Assembly: GCA_964594635.1 (NCBI GenBank)
Contig: CAZQMV010000004.1
Coordinates: 166,721-230,720, forward strand
Source of the DNA: Berkiella sp964594635
GTDB taxonomy: Bacteria > Pseudomonadota > Gammaproteobacteria > Berkiellales > Berkiellaceae
Reading direction: 5' to 3'
Length of the DNA: 64,000 bases
The position numbers and the translations under genes are program-made. The stretch's first letter is position 1. Each line of letters starts with the position of its first letter. The notes under the pieces are model-generated. The model ran no database searches and was not told the origin of the DNA. It was given only the letters and a program-made list of their open reading frames with translations. Below, in pieces: positions 27,717-36,933 of this stretch.

Positions 27717-27721
27717 AATAC

Positions 27722-27758
27722 TTGTGCAAATTGAAAATAGTACTTTCAATTTGCACAA
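27722..27758. repeat. Perfect 15-bp inverted repeat before the ATPase gene
   Basis: Left arm TTGTGCAAATTGAAA (27722-27736), 7-base spacer, right arm TTTCAATTTGCACAA (27744-27758), no mismatch. It lies 5 bp after the stop of the small GG-leader gene and 57 bp before the ATPase ATG. AT-rich arms and the lack of a T tract argue against a standard terminator; an operator or a mobile-element end is as likely. Confidence 0.85.
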
Positions 27759-27815
27759 ATCAAGTTTATTTGTTAAGATTCATATAGATATCTCTTTAAA
27801 ATTGATTAGGTGGAT

Positions 27816-28994
27816 ATGCACATCATCCCTAGAGAGCTTTCTATTGAATTAAGAACTATGGCCCAAAGCTATCCTGTGGTAACGATTTTGGGGCCAAGAC
27901 AATCTGGCAAGACAACACTTTCTAAAAAAATGTTTCCAGATAAACCCTATATTAGTTTAGAAAATATCGATGAAAGAACTTTCGCTGAAAGTGATCCGCG
28001 CGGATTTCTTGATCGCTTCCCAGATGGTGCGATCCTCGACGAAATTCAACGACAGCCACAATTGCTCTCTTATATTCAAGGGATTGTGGATGAGAATGAA
28101 ATAAAGGGGATGTTTATATTAACGGGTAGCCATCAACTTGAATTGCATGAATCCATTTCACAATCGCTTGCTGGTAGAACAGCAATCCTAAAATTACTAC
28201 CATTTACAATTGCGGAATTAGCTCAAGGTAATATTGAATTATCACTTGATGAATATATCTATAATGGGATGTATCCTCGTATTTATAAAGAAAACCTATC
28301 GCCAACAAAATTTTATCGAGATTATGTTCAAACTTATATTGAGCGTGATGTACGAAAGATGCTTAACATTAAGGATTTATCACAATTTCAGCATTTTCTA
28401 AAATTATGTGCAGGCAGAATTGGACAGGTTTTTAATAGTAGCAATATTAGTAATGAATTGGGAATTTCACACCCTACTGTGAAAAATTGGTTATCTATAT
28501 TAGAAGCATCTTTTATTATTTTTAGGCTACAACCCTATTTTGAAAATTTTGGAAAGCGAATTGTTAAATCGCCTAAGTTATATTTTACAGATGTTGGACT
28601 TGCTACCTATTTATTGGATATTACCTCTAAAGAACAAATTGTGCGGGACCCTTTAAGGGGAAATCTTGTTGAGAATCTTGTCATATGTGAGCTGATGAAG
28701 AACCAACTTAACAGAGGATTTGAGCCGGGATTTTATTATTTTAGAGACAGTCATGGGAACGAGGTTGATTTGCTTTTTAAAGTAGGCAATGATTTGATTC
28801 CGATTGAAATAAAAGCCTCTAAAACCTTTAATAGTGATTTTTTGAAAGGACTAAAGAGTTTTAAGAGTTTAGCAGAGCAACGTTGTCCGTATGGGTTTTT
28901 AATCTATTCTGGCGAACAAGAGCAAGCTATCGATACCTTTCAAGTTTATAATTATAAGCATATGACAAAAATTTTGGACAGAATTCATCAATAA
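27816..28994 (+). CDS. DUF4143-type AAA ATPase (COG1373)
   Basis: 392 aa from the ATG at 27816 (AGG 5 bases before); a GTG two codons earlier is possible. Walker A is LGPRQSGKTTLSKK, Walker B is GAILDEIQRQP, and sensor region FILTGSHQLEL. A winged-helix-like middle (LGISHPTVKNWLSILEASFIIF) is followed by the DUF4143 nuclease-like end (FYYFRDSHGNEVDLLF ... IPIEIKAS), where the D/ExK pattern EVD...EIK is that of restriction-type folds. Role of the family is unclear; members are patchily distributed and often move between genomes. Confidence 0.88.
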   Translation: MHIIPRELSIELRTMAQSYPVVTILGPRQSGKTTLSKKMFPDKPYISLENIDERTFAESDPRGFLDRFPDGAILDEIQRQPQLLSYIQGIVDENEIKGMFILTGSHQLELHESISQSLAGRTAILKLLPFTIAELAQGNIELSLDEYIYNGMYPRIYKENLSPTKFYRDYVQTYIERDVRKMLNIKDLSQFQHFLKLCAGRIGQVFNSSNISNELGISHPTVKNWLSILEASFIIFRLQPYFENFGKRIVKSPKLYFTDVGLATYLLDITSKEQIVRDPLRGNLVENLVICELMKNQLNRGFEPGFYYFRDSHGNEVDLLFKVGNDLIPIEIKASKTFNSDFLKGLKSFKSLAEQRCPYGFLIYSGEQEQAIDTFQVYNYKHMTKILDRIHQ

Positions 28995-29009
28995 ATTTAT
29001 GAGCAAACC

Positions 29010-29912
29010 ATGTTTAACATTCCTAAACAACTTCAACAAAACATTATCGGTGCGCATGGTGAAAACGGTCAACAGTGGTTAAGCACCCTTGCGCAGTTAA
29101 TTGCAAAGTATGAAGATTATTGGGGATTAACTGCGCTGAAACCGGTTGCCAATTTAAGCTACAACTATGTGATGACAGCACTTAAAAACAATCGGCCGGT
29201 TGTTTTAAAGTTAGGCGTTCCTCATGGTGAATTTCTACGCGAAATAGAATGTCTTGCTCATTACAAGGGGCACGGTGCCCCTCAACTGCTTGCAAGCGAT
29301 GCTGAGCATGGTGCGATGCTTCTGGAGAAAATTGTTCCTGGCACGACGTTGAAAAGCTATTTTCCCGAAGATGAAGAAGCCTCTCTTGCAATCACCGCAA
29401 CCGTTATCCAGCAATTGCATTCTGCTAAAGACCCTCAAGATGCAGCGTTTCCCGATATTGAACGTTGGCACGCCTCGCTGAATGTCGCGTCGCCTTCAAA
29501 TATGATCTCAGAAGATCTGTTGACCACGGCAAAGCAATTATCTAACCATTTAATTGCCACTCAGGCGCAGCCTGTTTTGCTTCATGCTGATTTACACCAT
29601 GATAATATTTTATTAGGTGAGAATGATCGATGGTTTGCGATCGATCCCAAAGGCATTATTGGCGAACCAGCTTATGAACTGGGGGCCTTTATTCGTAATC
29701 CTTTTATGGAATTGCGCAGGCAAACAAATATTCAAGCCATTTTACAACGCCGTGTAGATGCTTTTGCTCAGTATCTTGAACTTGATCGCAATCGTATTGT
29801 GCAATGGAGCTTTGTGCAGGCGGTGTTATCGGGATGCTGGTCTATGGAAGAGAATAATGTTCATGATGCTGAATGTGCGATTAACAGTGCAAAATTGTTG
29901 AGTGAAATCTAA
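29010..29912 (+). CDS. APH(6)/StrB-like small-molecule kinase
   Basis: 300 aa. The aminoglycoside/hydroxyurea-kinase family (PF04655 type) is indicated by the catalytic loop LLHADLHHDNILL, the metal-binding FAIDPKGIIGEPAYELGAFIRNP, and an N-lobe RPVVLKLG lysine. Close homologues include streptomycin 6-phosphotransferases, but chromosomal members often have no drug activity, so resistance should not be assumed. Starts 15 bp after the ATPase gene with a weak ribosome site. Confidence 0.85.
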   Translation: MFNIPKQLQQNIIGAHGENGQQWLSTLAQLIAKYEDYWGLTALKPVANLSYNYVMTALKNNRPVVLKLGVPHGEFLREIECLAHYKGHGAPQLLASDAEHGAMLLEKIVPGTTLKSYFPEDEEASLAITATVIQQLHSAKDPQDAAFPDIERWHASLNVASPSNMISEDLLTTAKQLSNHLIATQAQPVLLHADLHHDNILLGENDRWFAIDPKGIIGEPAYELGAFIRNPFMELRRQTNIQAILQRRVDAFAQYLELDRNRIVQWSFVQAVLSGCWSMEENNVHDAECAINSAKLLSEI

Positions 29913-29959
29913 AAAATCCATAAAGTATACCATTATCAAATTGGGCGAAGAGATGATTC

Positions 29960-30889
29960 ATGACTAACATGTGGGACAAAACGACGGATATCACTGAAGC
30001 AATGATCCGCAAGTTGCTCAAAAAACAATGTGGATTAGCGGTTGATACCATTTCACCGTTAGGTGAAGGCTTTGATAATAGCGCCTTTTTGATCAATGGT
30101 AACAGTGTGTTTCGTTTCCCGCATCGCCAACTTGCACTCAGTTGCATGCAAAATGAAATCGCCTTACTCCCCTATTATAAAGAAAAGCTCTCATTTGCTG
30201 TGCCAGACTTAATCTATATTGGTAAAGCAACCCGCGATTACCCTTATCCTTTTGTGGGCTATCCTCTAATAACTGGCGAACTGTTAAGTGTAAGATTGCC
30301 TTCTCTAACTGATAACCTCGATTTTGCGACAACACTTGGGAGCTGGTTGAAAGAGCTACATGCCCTACCTGTACAAGCATCTCATCTTGCCAATATCCAA
30401 GGTGATCAAAGTTGGCGCTTGGATATTGTCAATAGAACACAAAAAATAGCAGAGATCCTTGAACAATATGCTGATGACTTTAAAGATGCAGGCTTTGATC
30501 CCGTGGAATTAAATGAAATGATGGAATCATTTGAGCATTTGCATATTTCTGATCAGCATGTTTATCTCCATGGTGATCTCTATGCTAAACATATTGTGAT
30601 CGATAAAGTGGGGTTGCCAGCAGGTCTGATTGATTGGGGTGATACGCATATTGGGCATCCTGCCATTGATCTGTCCGTCGGTGTGATGCTATTTGAAGGG
30701 GAAGCATTAAAAGCCTTCTTCGATACCTATGGCGAATGGGATCACGATCTACTTGATATCGCCATTTTTAGGGCTTTTTGTCATGCCTTGGGTGCTTATG
30801 CTTATTTTTGTCAAAAGAAAGATTACCCAACCATGCTCTGGACAGAAAGGGCAATCAATCATGCGCTGCATTTGATGCAGACTCAGTGA
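29960..30889 (+). CDS. APH-family phosphotransferase, Mph-like loop
   Basis: 309 aa. The loop YLHGDLYAKHIVID has His where most members have Asn, as in macrolide-kinase (Mph) and related branches; the metal motif is GLIDWGDTHIGHPAIDLS. The N-lobe shows SVFRFPHRQLA. A GAAGAG site precedes the ATG. Substrate unknown. Its 3' end overlaps the next, opposing kinase gene by 35 bp. Confidence 0.85.
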   Translation: MTNMWDKTTDITEAMIRKLLKKQCGLAVDTISPLGEGFDNSAFLINGNSVFRFPHRQLALSCMQNEIALLPYYKEKLSFAVPDLIYIGKATRDYPYPFVGYPLITGELLSVRLPSLTDNLDFATTLGSWLKELHALPVQASHLANIQGDQSWRLDIVNRTQKIAEILEQYADDFKDAGFDPVELNEMMESFEHLHISDQHVYLHGDLYAKHIVIDKVGLPAGLIDWGDTHIGHPAIDLSVGVMLFEGEALKAFFDTYGEWDHDLLDIAIFRAFCHALGAYAYFCQKKDYPTMLWTERAINHALHLMQTQ

Positions 30890-31856
30890 CAAGGTGTAAC
30901 AGCAGGCTTGTCACATCTTGTTTCATCAAGGGTCTGTCGATGGTGCGGTTATCGTAAAGCATCGACAGCATGCACAGGATATCCATTAAATTCGACAGTG
31001 TCTCCCAGCTTTTAGGCAAGACTAGCCCTTCACTTTGTAAGCCTTGGATAAAGGCATTGGTATAACAAGCGGGTAAACGATGCCGGTAGCGTAAAAAAAT
31101 CCCCATATCTAAGAAATAGCTGTCTGCCAGAGCAAACTCCCAATCTAATAGCGCAGCTATTTCATATTGACCATCCACTCTTTTTACCAATATATTAGTC
31201 GGATCAAAATCAGCATGGGTTAAATGGGCGCCTTCGATGTCGTTCAATAACGATTGATGAGTTGTAATGTACTGCTTTATTTGAGTGACAAGTGCCAATC
31301 CCAATTCTTTGATAATCAGATCATCATGTAAACATTTGTTAGTAAAGTTTAAGAAGTCAGTATCATTATTAAACGGCTCAATGGTTAAATCAGGATTAAA
31401 AAAACCACGCGCCTTAAATGGAATTTGCTGCAATTGATTAAGGAGTTTACCCGCTGCATAGGCACATTCTGCAATCGCTGTTTCGTTTTGCGATAAAATC
31501 ACGTTACGCATTAGTTCGCCTTCAACCCATTCCATCAGTGCATAAGGATAAGGCGTTAACTGACAGGAGCTATCGGCATACAAAATTTTCGCGATGGGCA
31601 GTGCTGTAATCAGATGTTTTTGTAGAGCCACTTCGGTAGCGAGAGCATCTGGATTTTTGGCATAGAGCCTTAAAACTAAGGGTGACCGATTAGAATCAAA
31701 TGTCAGCTTATAATTGGAATTCACACAACCTTGAGAGAGTAACGTCATGGTTTGAATGGGATCGTTAATAAATGGCGCAAGTAGGGCTGTTGCCATCACT
31801 TTATCGACGGCAATGGGATGCGCAAAGCGCTCCCAATCTTGTTTTAAAAGTTGCAT
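30855..31856 (-). CDS. APH-family phosphotransferase
   Basis: 333 aa. Catalytic loop LTHADFDPTNILV and metal motif ALLDWEFALADSYFLDMGIFL are intact; the N-lobe has PLVLRLYAKN. It is not close in sequence to either of the two neighbouring APH proteins, so this is not a recent tandem duplication. Convergent with the preceding gene (35-bp overlap) and 66 bp downstream of the Ser/Thr kinase on the same strand. Confidence 0.85.
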   Translation of the reverse strand: MQLLKQDWERFAHPIAVDKVMATALLAPFINDPIQTMTLLSQGCVNSNYKLTFDSNRSPLVLRLYAKNPDALATEVALQKHLITALPIAKILYADSSCQLTPYPYALMEWVEGELMRNVILSQNETAIAECAYAAGKLLNQLQQIPFKARGFFNPDLTIEPFNNDTDFLNFTNKCLHDDLIIKELGLALVTQIKQYITTHQSLLNDIEGAHLTHADFDPTNILVKRVDGQYEIAALLDWEFALADSYFLDMGIFLRYRHRLPACYTNAFIQGLQSEGLVLPKSWETLSNLMDILCMLSMLYDNRTIDRPLMKQDVTSLLLHLVTESASNAAHD

Positions 31857-31922
31857 TTAATTTACGCTTCTAAACTATTTGCTGAAAGTAGAACTTTGTA
31901 AAGTATACCATGCTAATCAAAT

Positions 31923-33425
31923 TTATTGAGTTCGAGGTTTCTTCGTTTGCTCTATTCTATTCTCTAGTTCTTGCCCTTTACTCTCTAAGTGTTTTGCTCT
32001 TAATTCTCTGATCAACTGTGTATGTTGATTAGCAATAGCTGGGGTTCGATTAGGAACGATTTTCTGATGAACTTCTTGTAACGTACTCAGTTTGCTAATG
32101 ATGCCTTCCAAGCTTTTTGCTCTTTCCTCAATATTTTTCATTGTCAGCTTGTTTATCTCATTTTCCAGTTGTTGATAAAGTGAGGGATGCTTTTCAAGCA
32201 CCTCTTTCATGAGGATCCCAAAGGCATAAATATCTGAACGTTTACTATAGTTACCCTCTTGTGCCTCAGGTGATAAATAAGCTTGCGAACCCGCCTCATC
32301 TCGAAGATAGATAATTTCATCATCTTGAATATTTTCAACAAAAGCAAAATCAATTAAAACACATTTAGACATTTCGTTATCCCAGATAAAATTTTCTAAT
32401 TTGATATCGCGATGGATCTTGTTCTTGTCATGCATTTTTTGGAGTTCAGTTGCCGCTTGCTTTAACATATTGAGTGAAGCGATTTCACTCACCTCGCCTT
32501 CCTTAACTAAAGATTCTAATTCGCTGCCATAATGTAATTCTTGCACGATATAATCTTTTTCACTGCGCTGAACGGTTCCCTTAAACTGATCCATTTCTTG
32601 CAATATCTTTTTTTCCTTTTGTAAAACATGTTCGGGTAAATGAGAGATTAGCTGTACTTTCACGGCAACCAATTCATTCGTCATATAATCTTGCGCTAAT
32701 TTGACTTTACCAAATCCGCCTTCTCCCAATTGCCGGACTTTGCCTTCGTATTCTTTACCCCGATATAAAATATAGGGGTGGATCTCTTCTTCATTTTTGG
32801 TGAAAATAATAGAGAATTCAGGCCCGTGTTTGCCTTTGCTAATTTTGGTTAACTCGAAATTGTCATTGACTTCAAATGTAACACCCAGCGCAGTTTGCAG
32901 CTGGGCTATTTTGGCAGAGTAAATATTAATTTGCTCTGTTGCTTTTGATAAATGTTCATAAAGGAGATCAGATTTTACATCTGCTGCAAAAACGTTTGCC
33001 TGTTCATCAACTTCAAGCTCTTTCAATTTGTTGATGACTTTCTGTTTATTACTTGGACTTTCGAGATCATCGGCATCAAGGTTAAAGCTAGTTAGTAAAT
33101 CATCAATGGTATTTACATCATCACCAAAAGCTAACAATGCATGTAAAGTTTGGTCTACACTGCTATAACCTTCCGATAAATTTTGAAGTGCCTCGGTAAT
33201 TGACTGCAATGCAAATCGGACATTAATAGCTGCTTGTTCATGTAATAAATTTTCTTCTGTCAAACGCTGGCTAGATTGCACAAAAGGCAATGCTTGCTCT
33301 TGAATAAGCTTCACTTCTTGACGAATTTGTTCCACTAAACGCCGGTCATCTTCGCTGAGTAACGACTGGTTATGAAGTATTCTTTGAGCCTCTTTATGGG
33401 CAATTTTTTTATGAACGCGCGGCAT
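31923..33425 (-). CDS. Eukaryotic-like Ser/Thr protein kinase with helical N-terminus
   Basis: 500 aa. Residues 1-210 are helical and glutamine/glutamate-rich (likely coiled coil), with no known domain. The kinase domain follows: glycine loop GEGGFG at 234-239, VAVK lysine 256, catalytic HRDIKLEN with Asp340, and DFA at 359-361 where most kinases have DFG. The activation segment ends SPEA. The last ~60 residues are charged. GAGG lies 7 bases before the ATG. No membrane segment, unlike PknB-type kinases, so cytosolic or exported; a host-directed role is inference. Confidence 0.85.
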   Translation of the reverse strand: MPRVHKKIAHKEAQRILHNQSLLSEDDRRLVEQIRQEVKLIQEQALPFVQSSQRLTEENLLHEQAAINVRFALQSITEALQNLSEGYSSVDQTLHALLAFGDDVNTIDDLLTSFNLDADDLESPSNKQKVINKLKELEVDEQANVFAADVKSDLLYEHLSKATEQINIYSAKIAQLQTALGVTFEVNDNFELTKISKGKHGPEFSIIFTKNEEEIHPYILYRGKEYEGKVRQLGEGGFGKVKLAQDYMTNELVAVKVQLISHLPEHVLQKEKKILQEMDQFKGTVQRSEKDYIVQELHYGSELESLVKEGEVSEIASLNMLKQAATELQKMHDKNKIHRDIKLENFIWDNEMSKCVLIDFAFVENIQDDEIIYLRDEAGSQAYLSPEAQEGNYSKRSDIYAFGILMKEVLEKHPSLYQQLENEINKLTMKNIEERAKSLEGIISKLSTLQEVHQKIVPNRTPAIANQHTQLIRELRAKHLESKGQELENRIEQTKKPRTQ

Positions 33426-33503
33426 ACAGCGTCCTCATAAGATAATGCTTATCTTAATGAGAGCGGAATTGCATGAAAAAAGTTCAATTGGTTTGACCTA
33501 TTA

Positions 33504-33986
33504 CTAAATAGTTTGCAGTAAATTATCGACGGTTAAGCAGTAAACATCCAAGTAATTTAGCTTTTCAGCACCACATTTTTGATAAAATGCTTGCCCAAGC
33601 TGGTTGTCTTTAAGGCACCATAACTCGACACGATCAATGCCGCATTCCTTGGCAATATTCCCAATGGCTCCTAATAAGCGTTTACCAAGACCATATTGTC
33701 TAAAGGCAGGTTTGATATACAGATCATCAATGTGAAGCATGGGTGACGTATTATAAGAGCGATTAATATTTGCAATGGTAAATAAACTAAAACCAATTAC
33801 CCCAACCTCTTCATTCGCGACCACAAAGCCATGCCAGTCGGCATTTGACGAAAAAAAATCGTGTTGCATTTGTTCGGGTGTTAGCTTGAGTTTATCTTTA
33901 ATTTGCTCATGGAGTGCCAATTCAATGAGCAAATTATAAACCGTTGCAACATCTTTTGGTTCTATTTGTCGAATCGTAAATTGCAT
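33504..33986 (-). CDS. GNAT family N-acetyltransferase
   Basis: 160 aa. GNAT features: DLYIKPAFRQYGLGKRLLGAIGNIA, which is the acetyl-CoA binding motif (Q/RxxGxG/A), then VELWCLKDNQLGQAFYQKCGAEK. The architecture resembles the diamine/spermidine acetyltransferase group, but the substrate cannot be assigned. It follows the cyclase gene by 8 bp on the same strand. Confidence 0.85.
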   Translation of the reverse strand: MQFTIRQIEPKDVATVYNLLIELALHEQIKDKLKLTPEQMQHDFFSSNADWHGFVVANEEVGVIGFSLFTIANINRSYNTSPMLHIDDLYIKPAFRQYGLGKRLLGAIGNIAKECGIDRVELWCLKDNQLGQAFYQKCGAEKLNYLDVYCLTVDNLLQTI

Positions 33987-33994
33987 CTTAATCT

Positions 33995-34690
33995 CTATTT
34001 AAATTGTAAACCTATCAAGCGAATGGGTGCTTCAGTTCCCGCTTGTATTTTCATGGGTAAGGCAAAAGTATAACTGCCAGTAGGTGGTAGAAGATGGGCA
34101 TTAGCGATATTTTCAACAAGGTATTTATCAGCGCCTAATACAATGTTGTGCACAGGATATTCATCATTTTTGGGGCAGTCAGGTGATAGTGTATCGACGC
34201 CTAGTCCTGCCACATTTCTTTCATGGACCAACAGCTCCACTGCAGCAGCTGAAATATAAGGGAAAATTAAATCATTGCGATAACGAGCGGGCGTTAACCA
34301 ATATTGAGACCAGCCAGTATTCACAATGACAAAGCAACCTTCTTCAATGCGGCCATGAGCCTTTTCAAATGCCATAATGTCGTCGGGTGAAACCGCATAG
34401 TGCTCATGTGCTTTTTGTGATACATCAATGACCACAGCTTTGGCAATAAGCTCATTCAAATCAAGTGATGCCACGTCTCTTGCACTTTTGAAAGCATGTA
34501 AAGGTGCATCTAAATGGGTACCAATGCCCTCGATCATTTTGATTTGATGTGTTTGAAATGAATAGCGTAAATGGGGATCATGATCCAGTATTCGTTGATG
34601 AGCAAAGCCGCAATGACCATTCCAGGTCGGTATGTTGGGGTTAAGTGAATGGGTTAAGTCAATCACTTGAAAAGGGAGCTGTTGCATCAT
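33995..34690 (-). CDS. Cyclase-family metal hydrolase (kynurenine-formamidase-like)
   Basis: 231 aa. The family signature with metal-binding His and Asp is visible: IGTHLDAPLHAF. The opening DLTHSLNPNIPTWNG and the late LGVDTLSPDCPKNDEYPVHNIVLG match PF04199 proteins, which include kynurenine formamidase, isatin hydrolase and polyketide cyclases. No other tryptophan-catabolism gene is nearby, so the substrate is open. AAGGTAAA precedes the ATG. Confidence 0.85.
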   Translation of the reverse strand: MMQQLPFQVIDLTHSLNPNIPTWNGHCGFAHQRILDHDPHLRYSFQTHQIKMIEGIGTHLDAPLHAFKSARDVASLDLNELIAKAVVIDVSQKAHEHYAVSPDDIMAFEKAHGRIEEGCFVIVNTGWSQYWLTPARYRNDLIFPYISAAAVELLVHERNVAGLGVDTLSPDCPKNDEYPVHNIVLGADKYLVENIANAHLLPPTGSYTFALPMKIQAGTEAPIRLIGLQFK

Positions 34691-34775
34691 TTTACCTTAT
34701 CAAACTGTTCTTCGTACACTTTTTGTTGTCTAATAATACCATTATTTTAAACGACAAGTTAAGTTGGAGAACATC

Positions 34776-35762
34776 GTGATCATTAAACGAAAACTCGGTA
34801 ATCAAGGGCTGGCAGTTTCCGCCATGGGGTTAGGTTGCATGGGAATGAGCCAATCTTATGGCGTTCCAGATGATGCTGAATCGATAAAAACACTTCATCG
34901 TGCCATTGAGTTGGGTGTGACTTTTTTTGATACCGCAGAAGTCTATGGTCCCTATACCAATGAAGAGTTACTGGGCAATGCGCTTAAAGGCCGTCGTAGC
35001 GAGGTCATTATCGCAACGAAGTTTGGATTTGATATTCAAGATGGCAAAATGGTGGGGCTAAATAGCCGACCTGAACATATCAAACAAGCAGTAGAAGGAT
35101 CGTTGCGTCGTTTAAAAACCGATCACATCGATTTATTGTATCAACATCGTGTGGATAAAGCGGTTCCCATTCAAGAAGTGGTTGGTGCAATGGCTGAATT
35201 GGTTAAAGAAGGAAAGGTGAGATTTTTAGGCCTTTCAGAAGCAAGTGCGGAAACGCTCAAAAAAGCCCATGCCACTCACCCTATCAGTGCTTTACAAAGC
35301 GAATACTCACTATGGGAACGTCAGCTTGAAGAGAAAATGATCCCGCTCCTTCGGGAATTACAGATTGGATTAGTGCCTTTTTCACCGCTTGGGCGTGGCT
35401 TTTTAACCGGGCAAGTGAAACGCGCCGAAGAATATACGGGTAATGATTATCGTAAAATTGATCCGCGTTACCAAGGTGACAACTTTGATGCGAATCAACG
35501 CGCTGTATCGGTGATTGAAGAAATCGCTAAAGAAAAACATACAACACCCGCGCAAATTGCTTTAGCGTGGGTGCTCGTTAAAGGCACGGATATTGTACCG
35601 ATCCCGGGAACGAAGCGTCAAAAATATCTGACTGAAAATCTAGAAGCGCTGTCAATCACATTAACCGCAACCGATGTTGCCATGTTAGAAGAAGCTTTCC
35701 CACGAGGTAAAACGTCTGGCCCGCGATATAGTGAACAACAAATGGCGTATATTGATAAGTAG
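34776..35762 (+). CDS. Aldo/keto reductase
   Basis: 328 aa, NADP-dependent oxidoreductase of the YhdN/AKR13-like group. GTG at 34776 is chosen: TTGGAG sits just before it and the family N-terminus (KRKLGNQGLAVSAMGLGCMGM) follows; the TTG at 34764 is an unlikely start. Catalytic Asp/Tyr are in FFDTAEVYGPYTNEELLG, Lys in VIIATKFGF, and the cofactor motif is IVPIPGTKRQKYLTENL. It is divergent from the cyclase gene. Physiological substrate unknown. Confidence 0.9.
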   Translation: MIIKRKLGNQGLAVSAMGLGCMGMSQSYGVPDDAESIKTLHRAIELGVTFFDTAEVYGPYTNEELLGNALKGRRSEVIIATKFGFDIQDGKMVGLNSRPEHIKQAVEGSLRRLKTDHIDLLYQHRVDKAVPIQEVVGAMAELVKEGKVRFLGLSEASAETLKKAHATHPISALQSEYSLWERQLEEKMIPLLRELQIGLVPFSPLGRGFLTGQVKRAEEYTGNDYRKIDPRYQGDNFDANQRAVSVIEEIAKEKHTTPAQIALAWVLVKGTDIVPIPGTKRQKYLTENLEALSITLTATDVAMLEEAFPRGKTSGPRYSEQQMAYIDK

Positions 35763-35766
35763 CTAT

Positions 35767-36933
35767 TTACAATCGATGCCGCTGATCAAATAAAACAAAA
35801 CCTAGCAGCGGTTCAATGAGTCCTTTGCTTAATGCCATCACTTTAAATAACTCGCCCATTTCATGTGGGTGGGTCAGTTTTTGTATTTGTTGTGAGACAG
35901 CATAACGTTGTGTATTGGTTGACGCCATATCTGCGAGTGTTGTAATACCATTGTTGATTAAGAAAGCACCTTGATGGGTAAAGCCTACCAATTCGAGATC
36001 GCTTTGCACACCAGCAATAGCCAATGCGGTAAAATCGACATGGGCTGTGATGTCTTGCAGACCAATGTATTGTAAGGGATCAGCATGAGCGTGATGCTGA
36101 TAATGACACATGAGTGTACCCATATAACGAGACGGATGATAATACTCATGACTTGGAAAACCATAATCGATAAATAGCATCACCCCTTGTTCTAAGCAAG
36201 CACTAAGGCTTGCTATCCAAGCATTTAATTGCAAATGGATCTCAGAAGTATAGCCACTTTGCAGCGGTTCATCTAAACGTTCTTGTAGGGATTGTACTGC
36301 TTCAATCAATCCATTTGATGAAGGTGTAGCAAAGAGAAGCTCTGCTTTATCATTCACAAAGTGCACAAATCCTTCAAGAACCTTTTGAGATCCATCGATT
36401 TTAAAGAGATGGCAAGGTATGGCATCAATCACTTCGTTACCCAGAATAATACCTTTAAAGGGTTGTTTGGGTAGACTATCTAACCATACAAAACGGTTAA
36501 AATGTTCTTGGCAATGACTTTGTAAATAAGCTTGCTGACGCGCCCTTAAATCACCACTGACTTCTAAAATAAAATACTGTTTTGGTAAGGCATTCTGTTT
36601 GGCCAGAAAATGCATGATATCACTTGCCATGCAGCCGGTGCCTGCGCCAAGCTCTATGATAGAAGCTTGCACGCCAAGTGCCGCTAATATTTGCTGACAT
36701 TGTGAACCAAGCGCTTGTGAAAACAAGGGTGAGATCATAGGAGCTGTGACAAAGTCACCTTCTACACCTAATTTGGTAAGACCCGCGCTGTAATAACCTA
36801 ATCCGGGCGCATATAAAGCAAGCGCCATAAAATCAGCAAAGGATAATTTACCATCGTGCTGCTGACAGGCATCCTGAATTGTTGTCAACAGCTTGGCTTG
36901 GTGGGCAATAGCAAGATCAGAAGGTGTTAGCAT
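35767..36933 (-). CDS. MidA/NDUFAF7-like SAM-dependent methyltransferase
   Basis: 388 aa, PF02636 family. N-terminal YAPGLGYYSAGL and GDFVTAPMISPLFSQALG, then motif I IIELGAGTGCMASDIM and GNEVIDAIPCH. The mitochondrial homologue methylates an arginine of complex I; the bacterial role is not established. It overlaps the folB stop by a few bases (coupled) and ends convergent with the aldo/keto reductase, 4 bp apart. Confidence 0.87.
   Translation of the reverse strand: MLTPSDLAIAHQAKLLTTIQDACQQHDGKLSFADFMALALYAPGLGYYSAGLTKLGVEGDFVTAPMISPLFSQALGSQCQQILAALGVQASIIELGAGTGCMASDIMHFLAKQNALPKQYFILEVSGDLRARQQAYLQSHCQEHFNRFVWLDSLPKQPFKGIILGNEVIDAIPCHLFKIDGSQKVLEGFVHFVNDKAELLFATPSSNGLIEAVQSLQERLDEPLQSGYTSEIHLQLNAWIASLSACLEQGVMLFIDYGFPSHEYYHPSRYMGTLMCHYQHHAHADPLQYIGLQDITAHVDFTALAIAGVQSDLELVGFTHQGAFLINNGITTLADMASTNTQRYAVSQQIQKLTHPHEMGELFKVMALSKGLIEPLLGFVLFDQRHRL

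Noticed and set aside
27816..28994. Insertion sequence or transposase
   Set aside because: The protein is a Walker-type ATPase with DUF4143 features, and only one inverted repeat lies upstream; no matching repeat or target duplication was found downstream.
29010..31856. Antibiotic-resistance island
   Set aside because: The three APH-fold genes lack accompanying integron, transposase or other resistance genes, and chromosomal members of these families often act on other substrates.
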